Shown piece by piece: positions 1-8,297 of a stretch of 64,000 bases of DNA. The notes beneath the pieces are model-generated. The model had not been told where the DNA came from, did not search any database, and saw nothing but the letters and a program-made list of their open reading frames with translations. The DNA comes from Halobacillus aidingensis (GTDB lineage Bacteria; Bacillota; Bacilli; Bacillales; Halobacillaceae). The translations under genes were made by a program, and so were the position numbers. The stretch covers positions 61,024 through 125,023 of the forward strand of contig NZ_FNIZ01000010.1 in assembly GCF_900104185.1 (NCBI RefSeq), in the 5' to 3' direction. Position 1 is the first letter of the stretch. Each line of letters opens with the position of its first letter.

Positions 1-505
1 TTTTCACCGCTTCTTTAAACACCTCTCTTGGATGGACAATCGAAGCATTCAAGCTGCCGATAAAGATGGTTTGTCTATGGAGGACCTGGTTTTTCGTGTT
101 CAAAAACAAACAGATGAAGTGTTCTTGCTTTAAATCTCTCATTTCTTCCATAATAAAGTCCGCCCCGTCTTCCGGACTTCTGATCATGTAACGTTCCACA
201 GGTTTCATTTTTTGCATTCGTTTCCCTAATTCTATCGCTGCCAGGAGCAAGACAGCTTTTGCTGATCCAATTCCTCGAATAGCTGTCAGTTCTTCAATCG
301 TTGCATCTTTAAGAAGCATGATTCCTTCAAAATGAACAAGAAGCCGGTTGGAAAGCTCCATGACGGACTCACGTTTCGTTCCACTTCCTAACAGGATGGC
401 AAACAATTCTTGATTCGATAAATGGGAAGCTCCGAGTTCAATCAGCCGCTCTCTCGGCCGGTCTTGCCTCGGAACATCTTTGATCATTACACTCGTTTGG
501 GTCAA
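1..505 (-). CDS. radC: DNA repair protein RadC (5' part; cut by window edge)
   Basis: About 168 N-terminal residues of a RadC/UPF0758 protein are present. The visible part has the helix-hairpin-helix stretch (LTAIRGIGSAKAVLLLAA) and the start of the JAB/MPN domain (FVCLFLNTKNQVL, then GSLNASIVHPREVFKEA). The metal-binding HxH...D motif would lie beyond the left edge, so activity cannot be judged. I start at TTG 505, which has an AGGAAAGG ribosome site about 9 bases upstream; ATG 487 is the in-frame alternative. RadC is next to maf as in B. subtilis. The family's cellular role is poorly defined despite its name. Confidence 0.9.
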   Translation of the reverse strand, partial: MTQTSVMIKDVPRQDRPRERLIELGASHLSNQELFAILLGSGTKRESVMELSNRLLVHFEGIMLLKDATIEELTAIRGIGSAKAVLLLAAIELGKRMQKMKPVERYMIRSPEDGADFIMEEMRDLKQEHFICLFLNTKNQVLHRQTIFIGSLNASIVHPREVFKEAVK

Positions 506-547
506 TGATTCGCATCCTTTCCTTCTAAGTCCCCATGCAAGAAGGAA

Positions 548-1114
548 TCACTCGGGGAAGATGCCTAACCTCTTAAGTTCACGTGCGACCCGTGACAGTG
601 GCAGACCGACTACACTGTAATAGTCTCCATGAATTTTTTCAACGAACAAGGACCCTTTGCCTTGGATGCCATATCCTCCAGCCTTATCCCAAGCGTCTCC
701 TGTCCTGATGTAAGCATCGATCTCATTTTCTGACAACCTGAAAAATGTCACTTCTGTCTTAACATCAAACGTATCCACTGTTTGATTTGTTTTTAAACAT
801 ACCCCTGTATAAACCTCGTGTGTCGTATCACTTAACAATCTTAGATACTTCCTTGCTTCTTGATCATCCTTCGGTTTCCCAAGGATTTCACCATTGTAAA
901 CAACAACAGTATCCGAAGCGAGGAGCACCTCATTCTCATCAACCTTTACGTTTTCAGCCTTCACCCTTGCTAAATGAAGGACGGCCTCTTCGGGGGGCAT
1001 CCCTTCCTCAATCACCTCATCAGCATTGGAAGGACGGACCTCAAACTCATAGCCTGCAAGCTCGAGCAGTTCCTTCCTTCTTGGAGACTGTGATCCTAAA
1101 ACTAAGCGCTTCAT
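548..1114 (-). CDS. maf: Maf-family nucleoside triphosphate pyrophosphatase
   Basis: Maf proteins hydrolyse non-canonical or excess nucleoside triphosphates (dTTP/UTP class) to monophosphates, and B. subtilis Maf affects septum formation. The protein opens with the family signature LGSQSPRRKELL and carries the conserved LLASDTVV, LGKP and GYGIQGKGS segments. Its 188 residues match the family length. The ATG at 1114 gives the normal N-terminus and has an AAAGGATGAT ribosome site; two in-frame ATGs at 1123 and 1126 overlap that site and are less likely. It follows radC as in B. subtilis. A terminator at 1215-1252 separates it from spoIIB, so it probably has its own promoter in about 1127-1215. 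Confidence 0.93.
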   Translation of the reverse strand: MKRLVLGSQSPRRKELLELAGYEFEVRPSNADEVIEEGMPPEEAVLHLARVKAENVKVDENEVLLASDTVVVYNGEILGKPKDDQEARKYLRLLSDTTHEVYTGVCLKTNQTVDTFDVKTEVTFFRLSENEIDAYIRTGDAWDKAGGYGIQGKGSLFVEKIHGDYYSVVGLPLSRVARELKRLGIFPE

Positions 1115-1214
1115 TCCAAACATCATCCTTTCTAAACATGGGGCTCTTTCTATACTACAAGATTTCCATGAAACCGAGGATCATAGAAAAAATTATCTTC
1201 CGCAAGAAAAAAAT

Positions 1215-1252
1215 ATAAAAAAAGAGCTTTCCTTTAAGAAAACTCTCTTTTT
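1215..1252 (-). terminator. Intrinsic terminator after spoIIB
   Basis: On the minus strand an AAAGAG/CTCTTT outer stem and a TTTTC/GGAAA inner stem flank a short loop and are followed by a T run. It lies 26 bases after the spoIIB stop codon and would end the long pil-spoIIB transcript before maf. Confidence 0.75.
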
Positions 1253-1277
1253 CATAGAATATCACGTTATGTTTTCC

Positions 1278-2090
1278 TTATTCTAATGATTGAGCAACTT
1301 TTAACCAATTGATGTTCGTATCATCCTGAGATTCCCATTCATTTAAGGCTTGTCCAAGGAATGTATTCTCTCCTACTTCATCCATGAGTTTCTTCCGTTC
1401 ATTCTCAGACAAATCTTTCATTTCATGTGTTTCTATCGGAGTAACCAGTTCTTGTGGGATTTCTTTTTCAATCGTTACAACAAATGGCTTCACATAAGTT
1501 TCAATGCTCTTTCCCGCAAGACGATCTGCAATCTGATCCGCTTCCTGTTTATTCGGTGCACTCCCAACAAACAAGTAATATTGACCATCCCTTTGCCAGA
1601 CGACTGAGGGTATAAGAAGAGCTGTAAGTTTACTCTGCCATTCATTCGCTTTTCCTTCCGTTGAAAAGGCCCCTGCTTGAACGATATACGTATCAAACGT
1701 CTGCGTAGGACCACTCGGGAGCTCAGACATCGGCTCCTCTTCGGAAGCGACCACCTCGGTGTCTGTGTTCGCCTCCCCAGACGCTGGCACGGTTTCCGTT
1801 CCTGTCGTGGATGAATCCGTTAATGATACAAACATACGAAGCAGTAAGAAACCAAGGCCAAGACTCACAAAAAGGGCAGTCAGAGCGGTTGTAATTAACG
1901 GTCTGACGGGTGTTGAAGAAAAGCGTTTCTTTTTAAAAGGAATGTGGTACACCCGGGTGGCCGGACGTTCGTCTTCCTTATCTTCTTCTACTGCAGCGGC
2001 TTGTTCCTTTTGTGTCCGAACAACTTCATTTTTCGTTTCCTGCTGATGTTCATTCCGAAAAGAGATGGAGATCTTATTTTTAGAATCCAT
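1278..2090 (-). CDS. spoIIB: SpoIIB-like SPOR-domain membrane protein
   Basis: A 270-residue type II membrane protein. It has a charged cytoplasmic N-terminus, one transmembrane segment at about residues 67-88 (ALTALFVSLGLGFLLLRMFV), an acidic linker, and a SPOR domain at about 130-205 (YIVQAGAFSTEGKANEW ... YLFVGSAPNKQEADQIADRL). SPOR domains bind denuded glycan at septa. In B. subtilis SpoIIB localises to the sporulation septum and assists engulfment, and it has the same neighbours (comC side, then maf). It comes 94 bases after pilO with no obvious promoter between, so it looks like the last gene of the pilus operon. The ribosome site is AGGAGTGAT. Confidence 0.85.
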   Translation of the reverse strand: MDSKNKISISFRNEHQQETKNEVVRTQKEQAAAVEEDKEDERPATRVYHIPFKKKRFSSTPVRPLITTALTALFVSLGLGFLLLRMFVSLTDSSTTGTETVPASGEANTDTEVVASEEEPMSELPSGPTQTFDTYIVQAGAFSTEGKANEWQSKLTALLIPSVVWQRDGQYYLFVGSAPNKQEADQIADRLAGKSIETYVKPFVVTIEKEIPQELVTPIETHEMKDLSENERKKLMDEVGENTFLGQALNEWESQDDTNINWLKVAQSLE

Positions 2091-2184
2091 GGTTTGATCA
2101 CTCCTGCAAGGTTTGTTCCAACCCTATCACAGCAGTTTTGAAAACCACGCTGAAATTTGTCATCAGCCCTTCGACAATTTCGGC

Positions 2185-3051
2185 TTACAATTGACTTTCA
2201 GGTTCAGTATCAGAAGATTCTTCCCCGTCTTCTTCTACACGGTCCTGATCTTCCTCATCCAAAGACTCTTCATCATCTTTTTCCTCTGTACTAGTAGATA
2301 CAGATGGATTCTGATCGTCCCATTGTTCGATAGCAAAAGGATCTGCCTTGTTCGGACTTCCACCATAATGGTATTGTGGCGCTTCATTAGCAAGATTGGC
2401 ATATAATGGCTGATAATAACTATTCATGACGATAGAATAGCCGAGTTCATTTTCGCTCTCAGGTGCATCAAACTGGATGGATTCGATTTGAATTACACGG
2501 GAGAGCGATTGAATTTCTTTCATGAATGAGATCATCTCTTCATAGTTCTCAGAAGTTACATCGACCGTGAACTGCAGAGTATGCAGCCCTTCAATCAGTT
2601 GCTCTGCCTCATCTTCTACTGACTCATCAACTACATCTTCATCTACATTCTCTTCATCTTCGTTATTTACACCATTTTCCTCTAACTCATTTTCTGGTTC
2701 TATAATAGGTACGGATGACTCTGAATCAGAAATAGCAATACTGTTGATCAGACTTTTGGAGGCATTCCCTGCCCGGTCAAGGCCAATTAACAGTTGATCA
2801 ATGAGAGGAACGACTGGCAATTGCTGCTGAATCGTACGGGAAGTGAGGATTTGTTCTCTTTCACTTTCTTCCTGATTGTTCTCTATAGCGGAAAGAATCT
2901 TTTGTTCTTGGGTTAAATTAGCTTCCTTTTCCATTACCTCTTCCTGGTAGGGGGCAAGAATGACTCTTTGGCCTAGTAGGAAACACGCTAGGATAAGGAC
3001 AACTCCTGCGATAATGATCCATAAACTCGAACGACTCCATTCGATTTTCAT
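2185..3051 (-). CDS. pilO: Type IV pilus inner-membrane alignment protein, PilO-like
   Basis: A 288-residue bitopic protein: a short cytoplasmic N-terminus, one transmembrane helix at about 11-29, a coiled-coil-like region (EEVMEKEANLTQEQKILSAIE), then an extracytoplasmic domain with the PilO-type fold region (LQFTVDVTSENYEEMISFMKEIQSLSRVIQIESI). Unusual features are an acidic insert at about 115-150 and a long acidic tail of about 45 residues. Its start overlaps the pilN stop by 4 bases (ATGA), which implies translational coupling. PilN and PilO form a heterodimer that couples PilM to the pilus machine. The family call rests mainly on topology and the M-N-O gene order. Confidence 0.85.
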   Translation of the reverse strand: MKIEWSRSSLWIIIAGVVLILACFLLGQRVILAPYQEEVMEKEANLTQEQKILSAIENNQEESEREQILTSRTIQQQLPVVPLIDQLLIGLDRAGNASKSLINSIAISDSESSVPIIEPENELEENGVNNEDEENVDEDVVDESVEDEAEQLIEGLHTLQFTVDVTSENYEEMISFMKEIQSLSRVIQIESIQFDAPESENELGYSIVMNSYYQPLYANLANEAPQYHYGGSPNKADPFAIEQWDDQNPSVSTSTEEKDDEESLDEEDQDRVEEDGEESSDTEPESQL

Positions 3052-3626
3052 TGGGTAGACACCCCCTCATTAGTGAGCGTCGATTCTTCGAGAACGATAT
3101 AATAACTCGCAATGTAACGAGGTTGATAATCATACAAATCCTCTGTATCGTCCACTACATATGTGTCTACACCAGCTAATTCAACATCAGAGATAAACGA
3201 TTGTTGAAGAAGGGTGTTGGTGTATTTCGCTGCTTCCTGGATGGTGTCAAACCTTACATTCACTGTTATTTCAGAAGTGCCTGTTAAAGCAAATGATTCA
3301 AAGAACCCACGCTCTGGCAGCAAGGAAACAAGCCCTTCCACCACAGGAATGACAGGGACAACCGTACCTTTCAGCTGCTCAAGAGAATTGTTCAACTGTT
3401 CTCTTTCGGTACCTTCTCCTCCAGATGTGGTTGCAATGCTTTCCTGCTCAACCTTCACCTGTGAGATTTGCTCATCTAAGCGAGATGATTCTTCGACCAG
3501 GTTAGACTTTTGAGCATTGAACACGATTGACAAGACCAATAAAAGGAGAGCAAAGAAAGCAACAACTAAGTACGGCAGAATATTTCTCTTTTCTTTCTGT
3601 TCTAGTAAATTAATTTCTACTACCAT
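3048..3626 (-). CDS. pilN: Type IV pilus assembly protein, PilN-like
   Basis: A 192-residue bitopic protein. Residues 4-9 contain the EINLLE motif that in known PilN proteins docks in a groove of the cytoplasmic actin-like PilM. A transmembrane helix follows at about 18-38, then a coiled coil (LVEESSRLDEQISQVKVEQE) and a ferredoxin-like extracytoplasmic domain (SEITVNVRFDTIQEAAKYTNTLL). It sits between pilM (20-base gap) and pilO (4-base overlap). The ribosome site is AGGGGATG. Confidence 0.87.
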   Translation of the reverse strand: MVVEINLLEQKEKRNILPYLVVAFFALLLLVLSIVFNAQKSNLVEESSRLDEQISQVKVEQESIATTSGGEGTEREQLNNSLEQLKGTVVPVIPVVEGLVSLLPERGFFESFALTGTSEITVNVRFDTIQEAAKYTNTLLQQSFISDVELAGVDTYVVDDTEDLYDYQPRYIASYYIVLEESTLTNEGVSTQ

Positions 3627-3646
3627 TCTTTCATCCCCTACATCCT

Positions 3647-4612
3647 TTATGGCTTGATGGACAATCCAATCGCATCTATGTATTCAACGCTGGAAGGTTG
3701 GTCTGTTTCTACGAAAACATCTGTTTCCTTCAAAGTATTTACCTGTACACCCTTTTCCTCAAGTAATCCCTTAACCAGGTTATTCTCCGGCCAATCTCCA
3801 GTAAGCAGAATCTTCGAGACAGAGGCTTTTCCGTTCATCACCGAAAACCTATAAAAATCCATAATTCTTTCCACTTCGTTTACCTGATCATAGGTAAATT
3901 CGGCTGGTTCTCCTTCATCACCATGCCATGTGTAGCGGCCATTTTCCCTTTTCCACAACGTCATAGAAAGCGGACTTCGTGTGTGGTTGATAAATGCCGG
4001 TACATGTTCACTAAAGACCGTCAACACACAGCCATCCAGGTTCCAGTCGATTAATAAAAGGTGTTCTCCATCTGAAGTCAAATCCAAATATTCGTATAGA
4101 CGATAAATAGAAAGAGCACTAATATCTGCCGCTTTGGTTTTCAGCTTGGCATCACCGAAAACCTGGTCTAACATGCGAATTTGTTCTTCCGGAAAAGCAA
4201 AAAGAAGCAGTTTTTTCTTTTCTTCACTCTCACTCATAACACTGAAATCAAAAGCAGGATCATCAAAAGGCAGGTGCAGCGTTTCGCCCAATTGCATATA
4301 TAGATATCCTTTAATCTCCTCAATCTTCAAATGAGCTGGTACTTCATAAGGACGGACGACAACCGAGTGATCCGGTACGGTAAAATAAAGGGCTTTATTA
4401 CTCCATCCTTTATTTTCAATGAAGTTTTCAACGATTCTGGTAAGCTCCCTGGAGTCTTTGATTTTCCCGTCCTCCATAACATGAGGAGGGAGAACAATTT
4501 CGCCGGTGTCGTCGATTTCCCATGCATTCTCAGACTTTGAAAACACGTATCGAATACAGTGGTTCTTAATTACGAAGTTCACACGACCGCTTGATTTAAA
4601 AAAACGAAACAT
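3647..4612 (-). CDS. pilM: Type IV pilus actin-like ATPase-fold protein PilM
   Basis: A 321-residue cytoplasmic protein of the PilM/FtsA-like actin fold, slightly shorter than the usual 340-350. Visible family segments include LYFTVPDHSVVVRPYEVP and IEEIKGYLYMQLGETLHLPF, which correspond to the SHS2-like region, and LLLIDWNLDGCVLTVF, where the second phosphate-binding segment (normally VDIG) has become IDWNLDG. Nucleotide binding may therefore be altered. It is the first gene after the prepilin peptidase, with a strong GGAGGAGGG ribosome site. Inferred role: cytoplasmic link between PilN and the motor ATPases. Confidence 0.87.
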   Translation of the reverse strand: MFRFFKSSGRVNFVIKNHCIRYVFSKSENAWEIDDTGEIVLPPHVMEDGKIKDSRELTRIVENFIENKGWSNKALYFTVPDHSVVVRPYEVPAHLKIEEIKGYLYMQLGETLHLPFDDPAFDFSVMSESEEKKKLLLFAFPEEQIRMLDQVFGDAKLKTKAADISALSIYRLYEYLDLTSDGEHLLLIDWNLDGCVLTVFSEHVPAFINHTRSPLSMTLWKRENGRYTWHGDEGEPAEFTYDQVNEVERIMDFYRFSVMNGKASVSKILLTGDWPENNLVKGLLEEKGVQVNTLKETDVFVETDQPSSVEYIDAIGLSIKP

Positions 4613-4627
4613 AAGTCTTCCCTCCTC

Positions 4628-5386
4628 CTATAAGAAAAACGTTTCATAATAAAGTTGCAACAGATCAAAACCGAACAGGTAACTAATGACAGCAGCAAGT
4701 ACTATCGACGGACCAAATGGAAAGGGATCTTTCCTGCCGATCACTTTGAAGCTCAATAAAGTCAGACTGATAACCGTTCCAATTAAAGTGGCTAAGAACA
4801 AAGTGAGCAAGGTTAACTTTAAACCCATCAGGATTCCTAGCGTTCCTAATAGTTTCATGTCCCCCGCTCCCATGCCACCCTTACTAAGGACAATAATCAC
4901 AAGGATGATGGCAAACCCGGTTAGAGCACCGTATATGGAGTCGTACCATGGGTGCAAAGGGTCAATAATCCGGAAAATAATAAAGACTACCGCAAAGAAT
5001 AATAACAGTTTGTTTGGGATCAACATGTAGTTGACATCACTCACTGTCACAATAACCGCTAGGGAAATCAAGAGACATGCTCCTGCGAACTCCAATGTTA
5101 AACCTAGATTTATGTATGCCAATAAAAAAAGGAAACCCGTGATTAGCTCAGCAAGTGGGTAGGTTATTGAAATTGAATGCTGACAGTGTCTACATTTACC
5201 TTTGGATATGAGGTAAGAAAAGAGTGGGATTAAGTCTCTTGCTTGTAGAGGTGTGGAACAGTGAGGGCATGCGGAACGTGAGGTTGTGAAAGGGATGTTT
5301 CTTGGTAAGCGTAGACCGACGACGTTGAAGAAAGAGCCTAGTATAGTGCCAGTGATGAATATGTAAAGTAATATAATAGAATTCAT
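4628..5386 (-). CDS. pilD: Prepilin leader peptidase / N-methyltransferase (PilD/ComC type)
   Basis: A 252-residue polytopic membrane aspartyl protease of the bifunctional class. The N-terminal cytoplasmic loop has the two CxxC pairs (CPHC about residue 41, CRHC about 63) typical of the methyltransferase-linked zinc domain. The two catalytic aspartates are in TVSDVNYMLIPN and GMGAGDMKLLG. It would cleave and N-methylate the prepilins encoded in this operon and any competence pseudopilins. B. subtilis has its single prepilin peptidase, comC, at this same locus between folC and spoIIB, so this is probably the comC orthologue inside a full pilus operon. Confidence 0.95.
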   Translation of the reverse strand: MNSIILLYIFITGTILGSFFNVVGLRLPRNIPFTTSRSACPHCSTPLQARDLIPLFSYLISKGKCRHCQHSISITYPLAELITGFLFLLAYINLGLTLEFAGACLLISLAVIVTVSDVNYMLIPNKLLLFFAVVFIIFRIIDPLHPWYDSIYGALTGFAIILVIIVLSKGGMGAGDMKLLGTLGILMGLKLTLLTLFLATLIGTVISLTLLSFKVIGRKDPFPFGPSIVLAAVISYLFGFDLLQLYYETFFL

Positions 5387-5413
5387 GTAATCATCCTTCT
5401 TTAACTCAGGGAA

Positions 5414-5435
5414 AACCCGGGGGTAAACCCGGGTT
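5414..5435 (-). terminator. GC-rich stem-loop between major pilin gene and prepilin peptidase
   Basis: An 8-bp perfect stem AACCCGGG/CCCGGGTT with a 6-base loop lies in the 77-base gap after the pilin stop codon. The T tract on the minus strand is short, so it is more likely a partial terminator or mRNA-stabilising element. Either role would let the pilin be made in excess over downstream products. Confidence 0.5.
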
Positions 5436-5463
5436 CATTTTACTTAAGTTTTATGGATTAAGT

Positions 5464-5895
5464 TTATTCAGCAGCATTTAAATCAGATTTTGATTTTCCA
5501 TCTACATACTTGCCATTTGTATCGTTTCCAAGGGTTACTTTATAAGTTACTTGATTAGAACCATCAACCTTCGCAATAGCAACCTCGGCGGTATCATAAG
5601 TACCGTCTGTCTCAGGGTCTTGGGGCTCACCATCAAGATATCCGGCAGTAACTAAATCAGCTGCTGAAACTGGAGAGTTGTCTTCAGTAATATCTCCGCT
5701 TACATAAGCTAATCTAGCTGATTCTAATAAAGAGAGTGCATTTGCATCGTGTGCATCCTCTTCTGTACTAGCAATTAAACTTCCAATGGCAGGAATAGCA
5801 ATTGCAGCAATTATCCCCAAAATAACAATGACAGCCAAAAGCTCAATCAACGTGAAACCTTTCTCATTCTTTAACATTTCTCTCAACTTCTTCAT
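5464..5895 (-). CDS. pilA: Major type IV prepilin (ComGC/PilA-like)
   Basis: A 143-residue class III-type prepilin. The leader ends KNEKG and is cut before FTLIELLAVIVILGIIAAIA, with the conserved Glu at +5, followed by the hydrophobic assembly helix and a small globular domain (AEVAIAKVDGSNQVTYKVTLG). There are no cysteines, so no disulfide loop. The ATG at 5895 has AAGGAG at the right distance; an upstream in-frame extension lacks one. It is the only full pilin in the operon, lies between pilC and pilD, and has its own candidate promoter and a downstream stem-loop, which points to high expression. Confidence 0.93.
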   Translation of the reverse strand: MKKLREMLKNEKGFTLIELLAVIVILGIIAAIAIPAIGSLIASTEEDAHDANALSLLESARLAYVSGDITEDNSPVSAADLVTAGYLDGEPQDPETDGTYDTAEVAIAKVDGSNQVTYKVTLGNDTNGKYVDGKSKSDLNAAE

Positions 5896-5977
5896 TTTCT
5901 CTCTCCTTTTGTAGTACTTTCGATTTTCTGCCAATGGTTATGTACTACTTTTTTCATTAGCAAAATGTCCTATGTTC

Positions 5978-5983
5978 ATTATA
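5978..5983 (-). promoter_or_regulatory. Candidate pilin-specific promoter (-10 box)
   Basis: A perfect TATAAT on the minus strand lies about 80 bases before the pilin start in the 137-base pilC-pilA gap. The -35 region at optimal spacing (TAGTTT) is poor, so an activator or an extended contact would be needed. Confidence 0.4.
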
Positions 5984-6032
5984 AAGGATAAAATGTTTGC
6001 AAACTAGCATTTTTGCACATTCTTACAAAATC

Positions 6033-7241
6033 TTATTTGATCGTGTCGAAGATCGAAAACATCGGTACAGCAATAGCTGCAACGATTCCTCCAACGACAA
6101 GCGCCAGCGCTAAAATCATCAGAGGCTCGATCAGCGTTTTCAATCGGTCTGTCGTATATTCAAGCTCAGATTCATAGAATTCAGCGACTTTTGAAAGCAT
6201 GTAATCGAGAGAGCCTGTCTCTTCTCCAACAGCCATCATTTGAATGACCAATGGTGGAAAAATTGGATACTCCCTCAATGGATCGGAAAGGTTGTTTCCT
6301 TTTTCCAAAGATTTATAACTATTCATAATCGCTCGTTCGACCACTTTATTTTCGACTACGTTTTGTGTCACTTGTAGTGATTTTAAAATGGGTACAGAAC
6401 TATTCATTAAAGAACTCAATGTACTTGTCATCCGCACTAGAGCGGCTTTTTGTATTAATGGTCCGAATACAGGAATTTTCAGCTTTAGTACATCCACTGT
6501 GTATTGCAGTTTCGGGTTCCTATCTACGATCAACTTAAAAGCGATAAATAAAACAATTGGAATAAGGATCACAACGTACCAAAAATTTTGAAAAAAGTGG
6601 CTCATACTAAGCGTAAGCTGGGTGATCCACGGAAGTTCTCCTCCCATCGTGTCGAACATGCTTGCAAATCGCGGAACGACAAAGGTTAATAAGAAAATAA
6701 CGATCCCAATCGCAATGAGTCCGACTACCAGAGGATAGGTTAAAGCGGATATGATTTTTTGTCTTGTATCGTATTGTTTCTCATAATAAACCGCTAAGCG
6801 TTCCAGGATATCATCCAGATTACCTCCAACCTCACCTGCTCGTACCATATTGATAAATAAGTTGGAAAAGATTTTCGAATGGGAATCTGCTGCTTCAGAA
6901 AATGCACGTCCACCTTCCAACTGATCGCTGATATCATAGAGAGCTTCACTCAACGCACGACTATTGGATTGTTTTGCAAGAATTTTTGTCGATTCAAGTA
7001 AGGAAATACCCGCTCTCATGAGCGTAGAAAATTGCCTGAGGTAAATGACAAAATCCTTAGGCTTTACAGGGTTTCCTATTTGGATATCTTTTAAGAGAAC
7101 ACTGTCGATTTCTTTAATTTCCGATATGGTAATGCCCCGCTCTTTTAATGACATGACCGCTTCTTTTCTAGAATTTGCACGCAGCCTCCCCCTTTGAGCT
7201 TTACCGAGTAGACTACGGCCTTGATAGGAATAATAGGGCAT
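6033..7241 (-). CDS. pilC: Type IV pilus inner-membrane platform protein PilC (GspF family)
   Basis: A 402-residue platform protein with the two repeated T2SSF domains. The first (about 60-190) contains LRQFSTLMRAGISLLESTKIL and VRAGEVGGNLDDILERLAVYYEKQ; the second (about 265-395) contains TSTLSSLMNSSVPILKSLQV and AVGEETGSLDYMLSKVAEFYESE. Membrane helices are near 165-190, 215-235 and the C-terminus. PilC is the hub on which PilB and PilT drive pilin addition and removal. It starts one base after the pilT stop, so the two genes are tightly coupled. Confidence 0.95.
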   Translation of the reverse strand: MPYYSYQGRSLLGKAQRGRLRANSRKEAVMSLKERGITISEIKEIDSVLLKDIQIGNPVKPKDFVIYLRQFSTLMRAGISLLESTKILAKQSNSRALSEALYDISDQLEGGRAFSEAADSHSKIFSNLFINMVRAGEVGGNLDDILERLAVYYEKQYDTRQKIISALTYPLVVGLIAIGIVIFLLTFVVPRFASMFDTMGGELPWITQLTLSMSHFFQNFWYVVILIPIVLFIAFKLIVDRNPKLQYTVDVLKLKIPVFGPLIQKAALVRMTSTLSSLMNSSVPILKSLQVTQNVVENKVVERAIMNSYKSLEKGNNLSDPLREYPIFPPLVIQMMAVGEETGSLDYMLSKVAEFYESELEYTTDRLKTLIEPLMILALALVVGGIVAAIAVPMFSIFDTIK

Positions 7242-7242
7242 T

Positions 7243-8283
7243 CTATAAGCCCCCTTCTTTCAAGTATGGAGCCGCATCACGTTCATCAATGACTTTTTCT
7301 CTAAGCAATTCCTGAATCGACATCTCCAACGTTTGCATTTGCAGAGCCTTAGACGTTTGCATGACATTTTCAATTTGATGAATCTTTTCATTTCTAATTA
7401 GATTTTTGACGGCGGGTGTGTTCAACAGAATCTCAACCGCAGCTCTTCTTCCCTTTTTATCTAAACGCCGGAATAAGCGCTGAGAAACAATTGCCTGCAA
7501 AACGTTTGCAAGCTGAACCCTCACCTGCCCCTGTTGGTTTGGTGGGAAAACATCAATGATTCTATCGATTGTGTCTGGAGCATTAGTCGTATGTAAGGTC
7601 CCAAATACAAGGTGACCGGTCTCGGCAGCCGTCAGTGCTGTCGAAATCGTCTCAAAATCACGAAGCTCTCCAACCAAAATGACATCAGGATCCTGACGTA
7701 AACAAGAGCGTAAACCATTGGCAAAATTTCTCGTATCAAACCCGACTTCCCGCTGATCCACGATGCAGTTTTTATGATTATGTGTGTACTCGATCGGATC
7801 CTCCAGGGTGATGATATGCTTGCGGGCGGTTTGGTTAATGTAATCAACCATCGAAGCGAGCGTTGTAGACTTCCCTGAACCTGTAGGACCTGTGACGAGA
7901 ACAAGACCCTGGGCATAGCTGCTGATTTTCTTTAACACTTGCGGCATGTGGAGGTCTTCAATCGAAGGAATCTCCCGGGGCACAATCCTGACGGCCATTG
8001 AAAGGCAATTTCTTTGATAGTAAATATTAATACGAAACCTTGAAACACCCGCAATTCCGTAGGACACATCCACTTCACGGTTACTGATCAACTGTTCATG
8101 TAAATCATCAGATAAGATCGCCTTCGCCATCCCATCTGTATCTGCCGGTTTCAGTGAATTTTTTCCATACTTTCTTAACTGACCGTGGATCCTGAATATC
8201 GGAGGCACTCCAACTGTTAAATGAATATCAGAGGCCTCATATTCGTTCGCAACCGTCAGGAGCTGATCAAATTTCTCTCTCAT
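7243..8283 (-). CDS. pilT: Pilus retraction ATPase PilT
   Basis: A 346-residue hexameric secretion ATPase that powers pilus retraction. It has the PilT N-terminal signature ASDIHLTVGVPP, Walker A GPTGSGKST at about 132-140, an Asp box, Walker B ILVGELRD and the PilT-type segment AAETGHLVFGTLHT. Length is normal for PilT. The canonical AIRAAETGHLV helix is ALTAAETGHLV here. A dedicated retraction ATPase separates this system from the B. subtilis com pseudopilus, which has none, and predicts true retractile pili. Confidence 0.95.
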   Translation of the reverse strand: MREKFDQLLTVANEYEASDIHLTVGVPPIFRIHGQLRKYGKNSLKPADTDGMAKAILSDDLHEQLISNREVDVSYGIAGVSRFRINIYYQRNCLSMAVRIVPREIPSIEDLHMPQVLKKISSYAQGLVLVTGPTGSGKSTTLASMVDYINQTARKHIITLEDPIEYTHNHKNCIVDQREVGFDTRNFANGLRSCLRQDPDVILVGELRDFETISTALTAAETGHLVFGTLHTTNAPDTIDRIIDVFPPNQQGQVRVQLANVLQAIVSQRLFRRLDKKGRRAAVEILLNTPAVKNLIRNEKIHQIENVMQTSKALQMQTLEMSIQELLREKVIDERDAAPYLKEGGL

Positions 8284-8297
8284 GTCTTACCACCTCG

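Noticed and set aside
787..1218. 143-codon plus-strand frame
   Set aside because: Antisense to maf and crossing its promoter region; no recognisable domain.
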